DNA of 64,000 bases from Cutaneotrichosporon cavernicola (taxonomy: Eukaryota; Basidiomycota; Tremellomycetes; Trichosporonales; Trichosporonaceae): assembly GCF_030864355.1 (NCBI RefSeq), contig NC_083393.1, positions 806,001-870,000 of the forward strand. The letters run 5' to 3'. Under the pieces are notes generated by a model. It made no database searches, had not been told where the DNA came from, and saw only the letters and a list, made by a program, of their open reading frames with translations. Positions within the stretch are counted from its first letter, which is position 1; each line of letters opens with the position of its first letter. This document shows positions 36,205 through 47,995 of the stretch, piece by piece. Made by a program: the position numbers and the translations under genes.

Positions 36205-38357
36205 GGCGCTTTTGGAGAGGGGAAGAGGCACTTGAGAAGGGCGAGAGATGAAGATGGAAGGGGAGATGGAGCGAGATACGGGACAAAGAACCGAGTAGCG
36301 ACAGATGAAAATAGGGTAGCACGGACCGTTGCGACTGATGCTGATGCGGACTAGTTGCACAGATATCAGATATCCAAGCGATGCGTGATACAAGTGATAA
36401 GTGAAGCAAGTGAATGAGTGAGTCAGTTGGTAACCATCAGCTCGCAAGTCGGACCAAGGCAGTCGGGACTGCGTCCAGTCCCGTCAAGCCGCAGGGTGAG
36501 CACAGGCCACTAACGACATGGACAATGGAGCGGCCCACTCCGGAGCCTGGAGTGGAGTGTGGAGAGTGGAGTCGGGAAGTGTCTGGAAGTGAAAAGTGAG
36601 GTCGGAAAGTAGGGTGGATTCGGGTGGATTCCTGCTGTCGCGTCCGGCGCGTTGGAGGCGCTCGTCAGGGTCGCGCGGGGTGAACCAGTTGGGCCAGAGC
36701 AGGTGGGTGGCTTGGATTGTGCAGCTCAATCCACGAGGGACATTGCAATTCATTTGGGCTAATAACATGTTGGATCGAACTGGCCAGTCTCCTTGGTAGA
36801 GTGGGGCAGGATGACAGGATGAGACTGGGCCTCTGTTAGGAATGAGTTCCGAACCCTAATGCCTGAGGTTTATCCAGCCAGCACAGCCTGCTGCATCAGC
36901 ACGTCTCCATTCTGATCATGCCCCGCGTCTTCATTACTTCTGATGGTGTTGAACAATCAAGGTTCGGGCCGACGTTGGTGGTGGCTTGGACTTTGTGGTG
37001 GCTTGGACCACCCACAAGTCCGGTACGTTCGCCCTGCACGTTTCAATCTTGCGCCTGGGCGCAGACGGTAAGGGACGTCTCGGATCTCGGATCTCGACGC
37101 TTCTGGGTTCTCGTCATGCTTTTCCTCTTGTGTCAGATCGGTGCCCTCAGCGTTGGCATCACCAAGGAGACGAACGCCCATCCCTTGTACCTTGAGTGGA
37201 TGAAACCGCCCAACAACTCTTGGCTTGACAATGTGCCGGAATGCCCTCAAACCACCTACCTATGCAAACAGTACAACACTCGTGTCGACTCATCTACTGT
37301 ACTGGTGGCGTGGCGTTGACACGGCGCGGCGCGACGCGTCCACTTGTCCTGTTGGCTGCCGCATTGTCCCTGGCGGTCTCAGACCTTCATTCCAGCCTAA
37401 AACAGACTGGTCCTGGTCGTCCTGGTCCGTGCAGCGCCATTAGTCGACCAAATTTATCAAAGCTGCCAAGTATGGATCATAAGCCGTCCGTGTTGGATAC
37501 AGAGATACAGTCTCTCACTCGAGCGTTCAAGCGTAGAGTACTATGACAATCTGACGAGCTGACGAGTGGCCTTTAGTTGGAGTTGGCCACCAAAGCAGAC
37601 CCTGCCCTGGCACAATTACCTCGAGGCACCCTCCACCCACGTGTCGAGGCGCCCCACGGCCGCCGGCGGCTTGCGCAAGCGTCGCTTGCGGGAGCGCGTG
37701 AGTAGCGCCCACTACGGGGGCCGTGGTAGCGAGATCGCTTTCTGCATCCTCGTGTAGAGTCGTGTCGAGTAGGATAACGAGCCGCGAGTGAATGCATGGA
37801 TGTGTAGCCGGTGGGTGGCGTCGGATGATGATGTTTCTGTTTGTGGGCGCCATAAAAAGGTTCCGTGATTGCGTCGCAGCTCGTTCGCGTTGCACCGCTA
37901 CCGTACCCCACAAAAGTCCTTCAGTGCCTACATCTCAACCATTTCTACATCCTCATCACCTCTTTAACACTCGTCTAAAACACTTGATCCTTTCTGAACC
38001 ATCTGGAAGTGTCACCAGAGTATACCCTCAACTATACCCCTCGACAACTTGACCATTCCCTATTCCTCGACCGAGACTGACGGCCTCTGGATTCCACGGC
38101 ATCCTCCGTTTAGCAATCTTCAACTTGCATCACCCGGTGCCTCCCTCCCTCCCTCCCTCCCTGTTGCCTGCTGCCTGCTTCCAGCCTCCAGCCTCACCTT
38201 TCTGCCAACAACAACCTTCGCAGCGCCACCTCCCTCCATCGCCTGCACGAGCACCTGCGCGCGCACCCTTAACCCCTAGGCTCGAACCTCCATCTCGCAA
38301 AAGTCCAAGAACCAGCCGAATTCGGCTTGACGTTTCATCACCACCCATTATCGCTTC
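36205..38357. promoter_or_regulatory. Divergent intergenic region, expansin-like gene / SUR1-type gene
   Basis: 2.15 kb between divergent starts. It holds a direct repeat of gtggtggcttggac at about 36977-37007, a CACGTG at about 37639, a TATA-like cataaaaagg at about 37851 and a (CCCT)n tract at about 38141-38161 in the likely SUR1 leader. A 133-codon open frame (36918-37319) looks non-coding. Confidence 0.35.
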
Positions 38358-40126
38358 ATGTCCAACCCCCCGCGCCGGCCCGGCGCGAAGAAGGCCTTGT
38401 GGCGTCGTCCACTCGTCATCTTGGCCGTTCTCATCTTCCTCGTCCTTGTTGGCACTGTCATTGTCCTCTCGACTGTCAAAGCGTACTTTGGCGTGGACCC
38501 AGCCGTGTTCTTGACCGAGGACGACGTACCATGGCGCCCTGAAGACGCGATCTTGCCGCTTCGTGACCTGGCGCCGGTTGAGGCTTCGGCAGAATCGTCA
38601 ATCTCCAACGCCGAGCGTGCAGATGACTTTGGCATGATTCTCGACGGCGATGTTGCCGATGCCGACGACGCCACAGACGCGCCTGTCTCGACGGACACGT
38701 CCACGTCCACATCCGAGGACAGCGAGGAGTGGGGTCTCGACGGCAAGGGCACTGGCGGATACTGGATGCGCAAGGGCTGGGACGGCAAGGTCCAAGACAC
38801 GCACTCGTGGGAGCGCCTGTACAACGTGACGACGAGGTGAGCCGCGCCGTGCAAGCGATGCTAACGCCCAGGGAAGGCGAGAAGATCCCCCGCATCATCC
38901 ACCAGACTTGGAAGTCGGACGTGCTGCCTGACAAGTGGCGCAAGAGCTTCCGCGAGTGCCGCGAGGGTATGCCCGACTACGAGTACATGCTGTGGACGGA
39001 CGAGCTGGCGGTCGAGTTCATCAAGAAGAACTACCCTGCCCAACTGCACATGTACGAAAACTACCCGCACCCGATCCAGCGCGCCGACGCGATCCGCTAC
39101 TTTGTCCTCCACCACTTTGGCGGCATCTACATGGACCTCGACATTGGGTGCCGGCGTCGCATAGACCAGCTGCTACAGGGCGACTGGGAGGTCGTGCTCC
39201 CCGTGACCAAGCCGGTTGGTGTGAGCAACGATCTCATCTTGTCCTCCAAGGGGAATGCGTTCATGGACGACACGGTGCACGGTCTGGCCGCGTTCAACCA
39301 CTACTACGTCATGCACTACCCAACAGTCATGTTCTCGACAGGTCCCATGTTCCTCTCGGCGCAGCTGGGGATGTACAGCTCGGCGCACCCGGTGACACCT
39401 ACGAACCCTGTCCGCCAGGTCCGCGTCCTTCCCAAGTCGCTGTACGGCAAGAACGCGCCACAGGCAGAGGTGCCCCACTCGTTCTTCTCCCACTTCTACG
39501 GGTCGAGCTGGCACGCCAACGACGCGGGTTTCATTACATGGCTCGGCAAGTGGGGCAAGGGGCTGATGTACGTTGGTTCTGTGGTGCTCGTCGTCATGGT
39601 CCTGCGCCTCATCTGGACGAGGATGCGCCGCAAGAATGGGCCGCAGTACATGATGCTCCCTGTGTTTGATGATGGGACATCGAGTGCGCCCCTCTCCCCA
39701 GTTTCGGACACGCCGCCCGCGCTTAGTGACGCTCTTCGGAGGGCGGGCAACATGATCCTCGCCGCACCCGCCGCGCTCGTCCATGGCCCGCGGCGCCAGA
39801 AGGGATGGCTGTACTTTGTTCCCTGGCGGCAGACACCGACCCACAACCGCCGCCGCACAGCGAGCGAGGCGAGTCAGCTCCCCCGCCGGCCACACAGTGC
39901 GTCGAACAGTGTGTCCCTCGTGCCCGTCGCGTACAGTGACCACCCACACGCACCGCCTCCACCGCCATACGACGCCGAGATGGACGCGGTCGACGCGTTC
40001 CTCAAGGACAATGCGGACGACGAGGTGAGCAGCCAGGTGTCGGGGTCGGCAAGTGGCTCGACGGCGGCGGCGCGGCAGCGCGACGAGTGGCGCGAGGGCA
40101 AGTGGGGCGACTGGCGTAATGACTAG
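38358..40126 (+). CDS. SUR1: Inositol phosphorylceramide mannosyltransferase (Sur1/Csh1 type, DXD glycosyltransferase)
   Basis: Exons 38358-38836 and 38872-40126, 577 residues. Type II Golgi membrane protein: one helix near residues 20-40 (LVILAVLIFLVLVGTVIVLS), an acidic stalk, then the catalytic domain with IPRIIHQTWKSDVLPDKWR, QRADAIRYFVLHHFGGIYMD and the DLD (DxD) metal site within MDLDIGCRR, and a second helix near residue 400. This matches the MIPC synthase catalytic subunit, which transfers mannose from GDP-mannose to inositol phosphorylceramide. The C-terminal roughly 150 residues are a Pro/Arg-rich cytosolic tail longer than in budding yeast. The 35-nt intron has a CTAAC branch site. 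It ends 221 bases before ELP4. Confidence 0.9.
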
Positions 40127-40347
40127 GACTCTAGAGATGTATTTGTATGCACGTTTCGTTTCGAGTCAAGGGGTTGGGGTTGGGATTGATGGAAACGGGA
40201 AGGGGACTCTGCTATCCTAATCTAATCCTAATGGCTGTGCATTCCTAATGGCAGGATGTCACATGGCATGGCATGTGACGTCGTTCTCAAAAGTTCAACT
40301 CGACTTGTCAACAGCACTTTACTTGACATCCACAACACAAATCGACA

Positions 40348-41747
40348 ATGGGAAGCTTCACCCGCCGCGTGCGTCCTGGCGCCGCCACTGGCTCCACCGT
40401 TTCCTCCTCTTCTCCCTCGTCCTCCTCCACTTCCAACCTCCCCGGAACCAAACCGTACCCTTCCGCGCCAACGCGCTTCGTCTCATCTGGCATCCCGTCA
40501 CTGGACGACATCCTCGGCTCGCTTGCGCTGGGCAGTACACTGTCTCTGCTATCTCCGGACCCACACACGCAGTGGGCGCGTCTTGTTGCGCGCCACGTCG
40601 CTTCTGCTGGCGTGTTGGACGGGCAGCGCGTGCTCATCCTGTCCCGGCCCGAGTGGGCGGGCGGTATGCCGTGGGTCGAGGAACGTGATGCTGGCAGCGA
40701 GTCGGAGGGAGAGGCGATGGATGAGTCCAAGACCAAGATTGCGTGGCGGTATGATAAGATGGCCAAGTTCCGGACCAGTGTTGGTGAGTTGAGTTTGGAT
40801 GTCAGCAGAAACTGAGGGCAGGCTCATCACGCCTCGCTGCCAACACGACCATTCCGCCATCATTGCGAAAACAGCTGGAGGATGATGGGACAATCACGTA
40901 TGCCGAACCGACCGACCTCTCCTCGGCACTACATGCCGTCGCCGGGGCACTCACCCCCGACCGCGTCGTACGCATCATTGTGCCCGACCTCGGCGGCCGT
41001 GATTTCCCTCTCTCCAAACCCGAGATCATCCGCTTCCTCCTCTCCCTCCGCACGCTGATACACGACAAACCCGCCGTGGCCGTCATTACCTTCCCCCCCT
41101 CCCTCTCCTCCCCTTCCCTGGATACATGGGTGTCGTCCATTGCCCACGCGTCGAGCGCCGCACTCACCCTGCAAGGATTCGGGACTTCGCCCGGCCATTT
41201 CCGTGCCTTTGCCCCTCTGCATGGTCTCATCACGCCTCATATCTTGCCGTCGAGCCATCACCTCCTCGCACCAGGTATTCGCCATTCGACCCTCCTGGGA
41301 GTCAAGGATGGCGGAGAGCAGAATCTGGGCTTTAGGCTCAAGCGCAAGAGGTTCGTGATCGAAAGTGTCCATCTCGGCATTGAGGGGGGGACGAGTGAGC
41401 GCAGGACGGCACCGGTGGAGATGGCTCAGGTGCAGACCGAGGGCGTCGAGAGAGTTGAGCGTGGGGGCGTGGAGAAGGTAGAGAAGGTGGAGAAGGCGGA
41501 GAAGGTGGAGAAGGTTGGAGTCGAGGCGGCTGGCCAGCCAGAGGGGAAGAAGGAGAAGAAGCCGCGCGCGCGAGTCCGCTTCGGCGATGACGAGGTCGCC
41601 GTGTCCATTGACAAGAGTGACGATCACCCCCACACCCACACCCACCCCCACGCCCACACCCACGCCCACGCCCACACCCACGCCCACGCCCACGGACCCA
41701 AGAAGGTCGAGATCCGGCACGACCGCCCCGATCTGTACGAGTTCTAG
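40348..41747 (+). CDS. ELP4: Elongator complex subunit Elp4 with a histidine-rich insertion near the C-terminus
   Basis: Exons 40348-40783 and 40822-41747, 38-nt intron, 453 residues. Elp4 is part of the RecA-like Elp4-5-6 ring of Elongator, which makes the cm5 modification of wobble uridines in tRNA. Landmarks are RFVSSGIPSLDDILGSLALG at the N-terminus, WRYDKMAKFRTSV, VRIIVPDLGG, and the conserved LHGLITPHILPSSHHLLAP region. After the conserved core comes a KVEKVEKAEKVEKV repeat and then a stretch of alternating His with Thr, Ala or Pro (about 41625-41697, 12 His), before the ending DRPDLYEF that matches other Elp4 C-termini. No ATP-binding P-loop is seen, as expected for Elp4. It is convergent with the next gene, 92 bases apart. 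Confidence 0.92.
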
Positions 41748-41839
41748 ACCAACATCTGCATTGCATGATCTCGGTACAGTATAACAACAGCGCGTCGATA
41801 CAACGCGGTATGCTTGCTCTCTCACTATCACCGTGGTGC

Positions 41840-42801
41840 CTAGCGCCAGCGCCAGCCAGCCTTCTGTGCCTGTTTGCGCATGGAGCGGATAATATCCATG
41901 GCATCGCGGTATGCCTGTCGTCAGCGCGGCCTGGCGAATTGCCGAAATTCACATCGCCGTCGTTCGCCTTCCCCGCCGCGGTGCAGACCATACCGCGCGC
42001 GTCCTCGCCAGCCTGCCCCGTCTCCTGGGGACGTGTCTCGCCGTCTGTCGTCAACCCTTACCCACATGGCATAGCTCACAATACGTCTTTGCGCTCAAAA
42101 ACGCTCCATCAAGCGCCGTACGCGTAGTTGCCGCATTCCCAGCGCTCACGCTCTGGACAAGGTCCTCGAACAGGTTCTGTGTGAGGTCGTCCGCAAACAA
42201 CTCACAACGCGCGTCTCGAACATCTGTCGCAGCTGGAGGGTGGACTGGGACCCCTTCATGCCGTCGAGCTTGGAGTTGATGCGGTCCATCCTGCTGTGAG
42301 TTGGTCGACCGTCTAGCTCACGCGTCGCTCTTAGCGTCCATGACCTCGACCTTGACCCGCGCGTCGGCCTCGAGGCGCGCGATCTCGCGTAGTGTTTCGC
42401 TGCGTAAGCCGTCGTCGGCTGATGTCAGTTACCGTACAAAACTTCCCAGCTGACCTTCCTCGTCATCGTCATTCTCGAACGAGGGACTGAGCGAGTCGCT
42501 GCTGTCAACTAACGACTAGACCGTTCCGCTGAACACCTGGGGGTCTCTCCTTCCTGCCTCATCAATCGCCTTGCCTCACCCAGCCTCCTTTCCTTCCTGC
42601 CCTCCCTCACCACCCCCTACCTCCACCGCCTTTTCGCCGTCCCCCTTCTGAGGAACCCCAACTCACTCGGAAATATCATCATCACTCTCCTCGACTTTGG
42701 CCTTCTTAGCCTGTCGTTTCTTCTTGGAGGAAGGTGACGGGCTTGCAGGTTTACGTTTAGCTGTGAGGGTTAGCATTACAACAGAATAACCCACGTGGCA
42801 T
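41840..42801 (-). CDS. Unknown small nuclear-type protein, eight exons including a 7-nt first exon
   Basis: Proposed exons on the minus strand: 42801-42795, 42760-42667, 42498-42455, 42418-42322, 42290-42206, 42176-42080, 42044-41953 and 41914-41840, 196 residues. Not recognised. The N-terminus is Lys-rich then acidic (PPKRKPASPSPSSKKKRQ, EESDDDISDDSLSPSFENDD), the middle is helical (RSETLREIARLEADARVKVE, DRINSKLDGMKGSQSTLQ), and the C-terminus is basic (DIIRSMRKQAQKAGWRWR). The model is supported by unbroken phase over seven short introns (six of 29-38 nt), nearly all with a CTGAC- or CTCAC-like branch site. The first exon carries only ATGCCAC. The join between exons 6 and 7 is the least certain. 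It shares a 262-base divergent promoter with CTF18. Confidence 0.62.
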
Positions 42802-43063
42802 GGTATGAACACTGCGTCGGGGAAGAGAGTTTGTGAGGAAAAGTAACTACCGGATATCAGTCGCTGTCAGAGTGCGAAGGATTAGGGAAAGAGAAAAGAG
42901 CAGTAGACATGCAGATCCAGTTCGCAGCGAGGAAGGTAGCTACCTACTTAGAGAGTTATAGAGGGAGTGACCCACCTCCACCGCGGAATTAAATTCCAGG
43001 CACCGACGCGTCTCAAAGTCAATGTCAACGCGTTTGCCACCTGACCAACAACCAACCATCACC

Positions 43064-46000
43064 ATGCCCAGCGCACCCCTCTTCGAGCCGGGCGACCTCT
43101 TTGCCTTTTCCCAAGATCCTCGAGATGAGCCTGATGAGGACGAGCTCGAAGCCATGCTGGCGGACGACGAGGCGGAACGCGCGGCCGCCAAAGACCTTGA
43201 ACGACTATTGGATGACGACTCACACAGCAAGGCCGAGGAAGAGAAGAAACATGCGGCTGCACGACGGCGTGCGGCCATGCTCGCGGCGTTTACGGATGAT
43301 GGCCAGATGGGCTCTCAGTCACAACCTGAGAGCCAGCCTCAACCCTCATCGACAGCCCCGCCCAAGAGCCAGCGTGAATTCGAGCCCGTCTTCACTTTCG
43401 ACCTCGACGAACGTACGTCCCTAACCCTCTCGTCGCTGACTGCAGCTCCCCGATCCCCTTCCCCGCCACGAGTGATTTTCGACGCCGCGGGCCGACCAAT
43501 GCGTTCCGTTCGAGCCGCCACGGCCTCGGGTTCCACCGTACAGTTCAAGCGGCGAATCAAGCCGCACGCACCCGTTGACATGGCACATGCTGGGCAGAAA
43601 CAGGCCGTCGACCTCCTCACTACGCCCCTGCATGTGTTAAAGGCGCAGGCGGACGAGATTCGGAGTGCCGAAAAGGCACGCGAGGGGAGGACGGAGACGG
43701 TGACACAGGGCATCAAGAAGGGGTTGTGGGTTGATAAATATCGGCCAACCAAGTTTTCCGATCTGCTCGGCGAGGACGTGAGTTGCAGCTGGGCTCTTTG
43801 CCTGGCAGCTGTGGTCTTGATGAAGTCCTAACTCCAGCGCGTCCACCGTGACGTCATGACATGGCTCAAAGAGTGGGACCAGTGCGTGTTCAAGCGAGCA
43901 GCACCGAAGAAGCGCAAGATCGACGAGAACACCAACACGTTCTATCACGATCCCCTCGGGCGACCACGGGAACGAGTGAGTTCTCGAGCATCGGCAACAA
44001 CTCATACAGATCCTCCTCCTCTCCGGCCCACCGGGATACGGCAAGACGACGCTTGCGCACGTCGTCGCCAAGCATGCCGGCTACCGCACTCTCGAGATCA
44101 ACGCAAGCGACGACCGCAACGCTGCGACGGTCACCACGCGTATCCAGAATGCCATCGACGCCGGCTCGGGCATTAACTCTGACCGTCCAACATGTGTGAT
44201 CATCGACGAGATTGACGGCGCGACCGGCGGCGGTGACCATGTTTGTGTAAGGAAAGAGGCAAACTGACGGCAGGGCTTTGTGCGCTCCCTCATCAAGCTT
44301 ATCCAGGACGTACCAGCGAAGAAGAAGAGTGAGCTGTTCCGAGACACCAAGAGCTCACGCCAGCCAGAACCCCCGCACGGCCACTGCGCCGACCCATCAT
44401 CTGTATCTGCAACGACCTGTACGCGGTCGCCCTCCGTCCCTTGCGCCAGCACGCACGCATCGTACGCTTCCACAAGAGCCCGAGCCAGTTCTTGGTCGAG
44501 CGCTTGCGGTTCATCTGCGACCGCGAACGACTCAAGGCCGACCTGCGCGTGTTGACCCTCCTCGTTGACCTCGCGGGAGCCGACGTCCGCAGTTGCTTGA
44601 ATACATTGCAGGTGGGTTAGCTGCCGCTTCTGGCTGTGGAATCTCGGTCACGTGGTGCAGGTCTCACACAAGTTCATCAAGTCACGCTCACCTGTGCTAA
44701 CCGCCGACGCCATCAAGTCGTCATCGGTCGGTGCCAAGGATGCTGGGACAACACTCAACACTGTGTGGAATGCCCTCTTTGTGCCCATGGCGGCCAAGCA
44801 GCGCCGCAAGGAGATGGACGCGGCTGACGACGGACGATACGTCGACCGTCTCGCGTTCATGCTCCAGGCGTGCGGAGATTACGACCGCGTCGTCCAGGGC
44901 TGCTTTGAAAACTACACCCACCTGAAACCGCTCGACACGAGCTTGGGCAACATCTGCCGCTTGCACGACTGGGTGGGATATTTCGACCACTTGTCGAGCC
45001 ACATTGGCGAGAACATGGAGTTTGAGCTCATGGCATACCTTCCGTACGCCATTGTCCCCTGGTATTCGCATTTCGCGGCACCATCAAACGCCAAGCGACC
45101 TATCGAATGGCCCAAGGTCGATTATGAGGCAAGTATTGGGCGTGACTGGTCTGACGTTGCAGGCGTACCTCGTACGTGTGGGGAATGAAGAAATCGCAGA
45201 CAGCTTCAAAGCGGCGATTACACCGAACCTACGATCTCTGTTCTCCTCCTCGACCACGCTCACAGAGCTCATTCCGCTGCTCATGCGCATCATTTCACCG
45301 CCTCTGAAACCAGTAAGTCACCCGCGCATACCGATGAGTTGCGCTTGCCGCCGGGGTTCCCCCCGGGGTATGCGTCACAGAACTTGGGCTGCTGTCCATC
45401 TCACAGGCTGCTGTCCGTCGGAGCTCCCCGCCTGGCGTTCTGCGCCATGGTCAATGTCGGTGCCTTACCCCAGGTGAATGCCAACATTGTGAAAGCTTCC
45501 GAACGTGCGGTTCTTGTGCGCCTTGTCCAACTCCTGATTCCCCTGGGCTTCCGCTTCTGGCAGGACAAGACGGAAGACGGGCAGCCGCAAATGAGGCTTG
45601 AACCGTGAGTGACGCGAATTATTGCCGAATTGTGCCATACGGCCGTTCTTTGCGGGCCTTGCGGGCCCCGCTTTCGGCGGCCCTCTGGCCCCACAATAGC
45701 ACGTGCCCTGACCGCAGTGCCATTGACGTGTTTGTGACCTATGATGGAAAGCGAGCTGGGGACATTCTGGCGTCGCGGTTTGCTGTGCGGCAGCTCGTTG
45801 CCCAAGCGGTGAGTGCAGACAACTTTGGATGGTCTGACAGGCAGATGGACACGGAGGTTGCGCGCCGCCGCGGCCAAGCCGGTGACAGCACGGCCACGTC
45901 TACGGCTGAGGCGTTGGCTGAGCAGTATGGCGCGGCCAAGACGGGTTCCAAGGCCAGAGAGGACGCGCCAGCTGCTGCCTCGACGGACTTCTTTGGCCGT

Positions 46001-46283
46001 GTCCGTGTGCCAACAAGTGTTGGAAAATCGGGGGCCCTTGTGGATGACGCTGGTGAGTACCAACCAAAGGCAAACTGGTTCCGCAGCTGCCCATCGGGCG
46101 GTTTTCCATTCCTCTCTTTCTGTTGAAAGTGAAAGAGAAGAAACATGACCCGAGTAGATGCTGACGCTCGATACAGAGCATGACGCGGGTAAAGCATCTT
46201 TGAAATTCCGCGCCGTGTACAGGTTCAACGAGGGGTCTAGTAGTGCAGTACGTACAAACGTCAAGATGAGTGCTCTGATGTGA
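43064..46283 (+). CDS. CTF18: Chromosome transmission fidelity protein 18 (RFC-like clamp loader subunit)
   Basis: Twelve exons: 43064-43412, 43446-43777, 43838-43975, 44010-44240, 44274-44328, 44364-44611, 44661-45128, 45163-45312, 45474-45604, 45718-45808, 45845-46052 and 46177-46283, 835 residues. Ctf18 is the large subunit of the alternative RFC that loads PCNA for sister-chromatid cohesion and the replication checkpoint. Landmarks are WVDKYRPTKFSDLLGED, VHRDVMTWLKEWDQCVF, Walker A SGPPGYGKTTLA, EINASDDRNA, Walker B CVIIDEIDG and ICICNDLYAVALRPLRQHA. The intron at 45129-45162 starts with GCAAGT, a GC-AG intron; no GT donor restores the frame. An in-frame ATG at 43022 would add 14 residues; 43064 was chosen for its better context (accATG). 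Confidence 0.92.
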
Positions 46284-47995
46284 TGCATGTTTGTGCCTTT
46301 GACGCAGTGCCGCTGAGATTTAGGGTTGCAAGAGGTTGGTTGATAAGTCGTAAGCTCGCAAGGCAAGTCGGCATGGTCATGTGGGCAGAGAAGAAGGCTG
46401 AGGAGAAAGGCTTGAGGTTAAAGGGAAGATTGGGTAAACGCTGCCGCAATAATGTCCCGCCGTGCCCATGGGGAGAGTATATTGCAGTAATGTTAGAGTT
46501 TCTAGAGTTTATGGCCAATACTTTCCAAGTGAGAATCGGTCATCGCCGTCAATTGGGTGTAAACGGGAATGACTAAAGTGGGCTACTTTATTAAATAGGA
46601 CATTTCTACATTCCCTGGGGTACAAGGAAGAGGATGTGTGATCCTCTGGTTTAATGCCATCTCACCTAGATCAAGGGGCTGTGCATCCCTTTATTTCCTT
46701 TCCTGTATGGGCATATGGGCTGCCAGTTGTGAATATTGTACAGTAAGAGAGGGACGTCTGCCCATTTCAGTAATACTCTGGTCCTTTACCTTTCAGTCGA
46801 GTACCCTGAGCCCCAACTTTTCCTGCTTGACCCGACCACTTGCCCATCTCCCGCCTATCCCACCAGAGGACACCAACGTCATCTACGTAGAGTTGAATGT
46901 CCCTTTTGACCCTAAGGTTGTCGGTGAACATGCCGCCCATGAAGAACAAGGACGACAAGGGCTTGATGCCCGGCTGGTCTCATCCGCAGAGTTTCCCCCT
47001 TTACCCTAATTTCCATAACCAACTCCCCCCCCTCTGTTCCCTTAGCCCGACCAATTGGCCATAGAGGCAAGACAAGTGCGGCTCGAGCTCGGCCTTCCAA
47101 CCCATCCCAACTCGCAAACCCCCTTCCTTTCCACTCATCACCCATTCTTCATCAGCTCTCTTGCTGCTGCATCCAACGCCTCACAGGCTACTCGCCATCC
47201 CGACCTCCTAGCTGGATACCGGATACCGCTTGCTCGTGAGTACGCTGCCCAAGTCCTCGCCACTTGCATCTCGCAACTGCTTGGATTTCAACTCGTTCAA
47301 AGTCGCGACTCTGTGGGGCTGGGCTCAGCGATTAGTGATCACTTTGTGATACATCAAACCCACACGTCTCATGACCGACGACGAGTTTGCCAAGTCTTGC
47401 CAAGCGCACATCCTCGTAGCAACCGCTGGGCGGTGCGAGGCATGTCAGATTGGCAGTGGGCAGAAAGCACCCACTTTTGTGACCGAACACGCAACAGGGA
47501 CTGACTTTGCAGTGCTCGCGACCCGCTCCAGCATTCTCCCCTTTCCTCCCTCACTGCAATCCATCTGCATTCGCATTCAACATCTATAACCATCTACCAT
47601 TCACCACATCGACCTCTGTGCCATCTTTTTGCGATAGTCGTTGAAACCGACTCGCCCAGACACAGTCCTTTCATATAACCCATCACCCTCGTCCCGCCCG
47701 CCACACGCTCGCGCGACAACCGCATCTCATTGCTCAAGCTGGAGACGTAACTACCTTCCTCCCAGTTCCCCTCCGCCCACCTTGTGCACGTTTGAGATTC
47801 GTCTCGCGGCACCTCTCCTCTCCTCCCCGTCGTGTAATCCACTCTCTCAACCACTAGCACCACCAGTCTATAACCTCTCGTAACAGTCTTTCCTGCTTGC
47901 AGCGGACTCGTAAACGCCACACGCCCTTCCTCACGACATCTACCGTTGTAACAGCGACTATCAACCCACCTTCCGACATTCGACAACTGAACAAC
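46284..47995. promoter_or_regulatory. Upstream region of the bHLH factor gene
   Basis: 1.7 kb with no supported gene, in tandem orientation between CTF18 and the bHLH factor. The right-hand 400 bases are C-rich and G-poor, like a long leader of the regulator. No clear element recognised. Confidence 0.35.

Noticed and set aside
36918..37319. 133-codon frame with a hydrophobic stretch between the expansin-like and SUR1-type genes
   Set aside because: Contains a direct repeat and no coding-like pattern or homology; lies in a long divergent promoter region.
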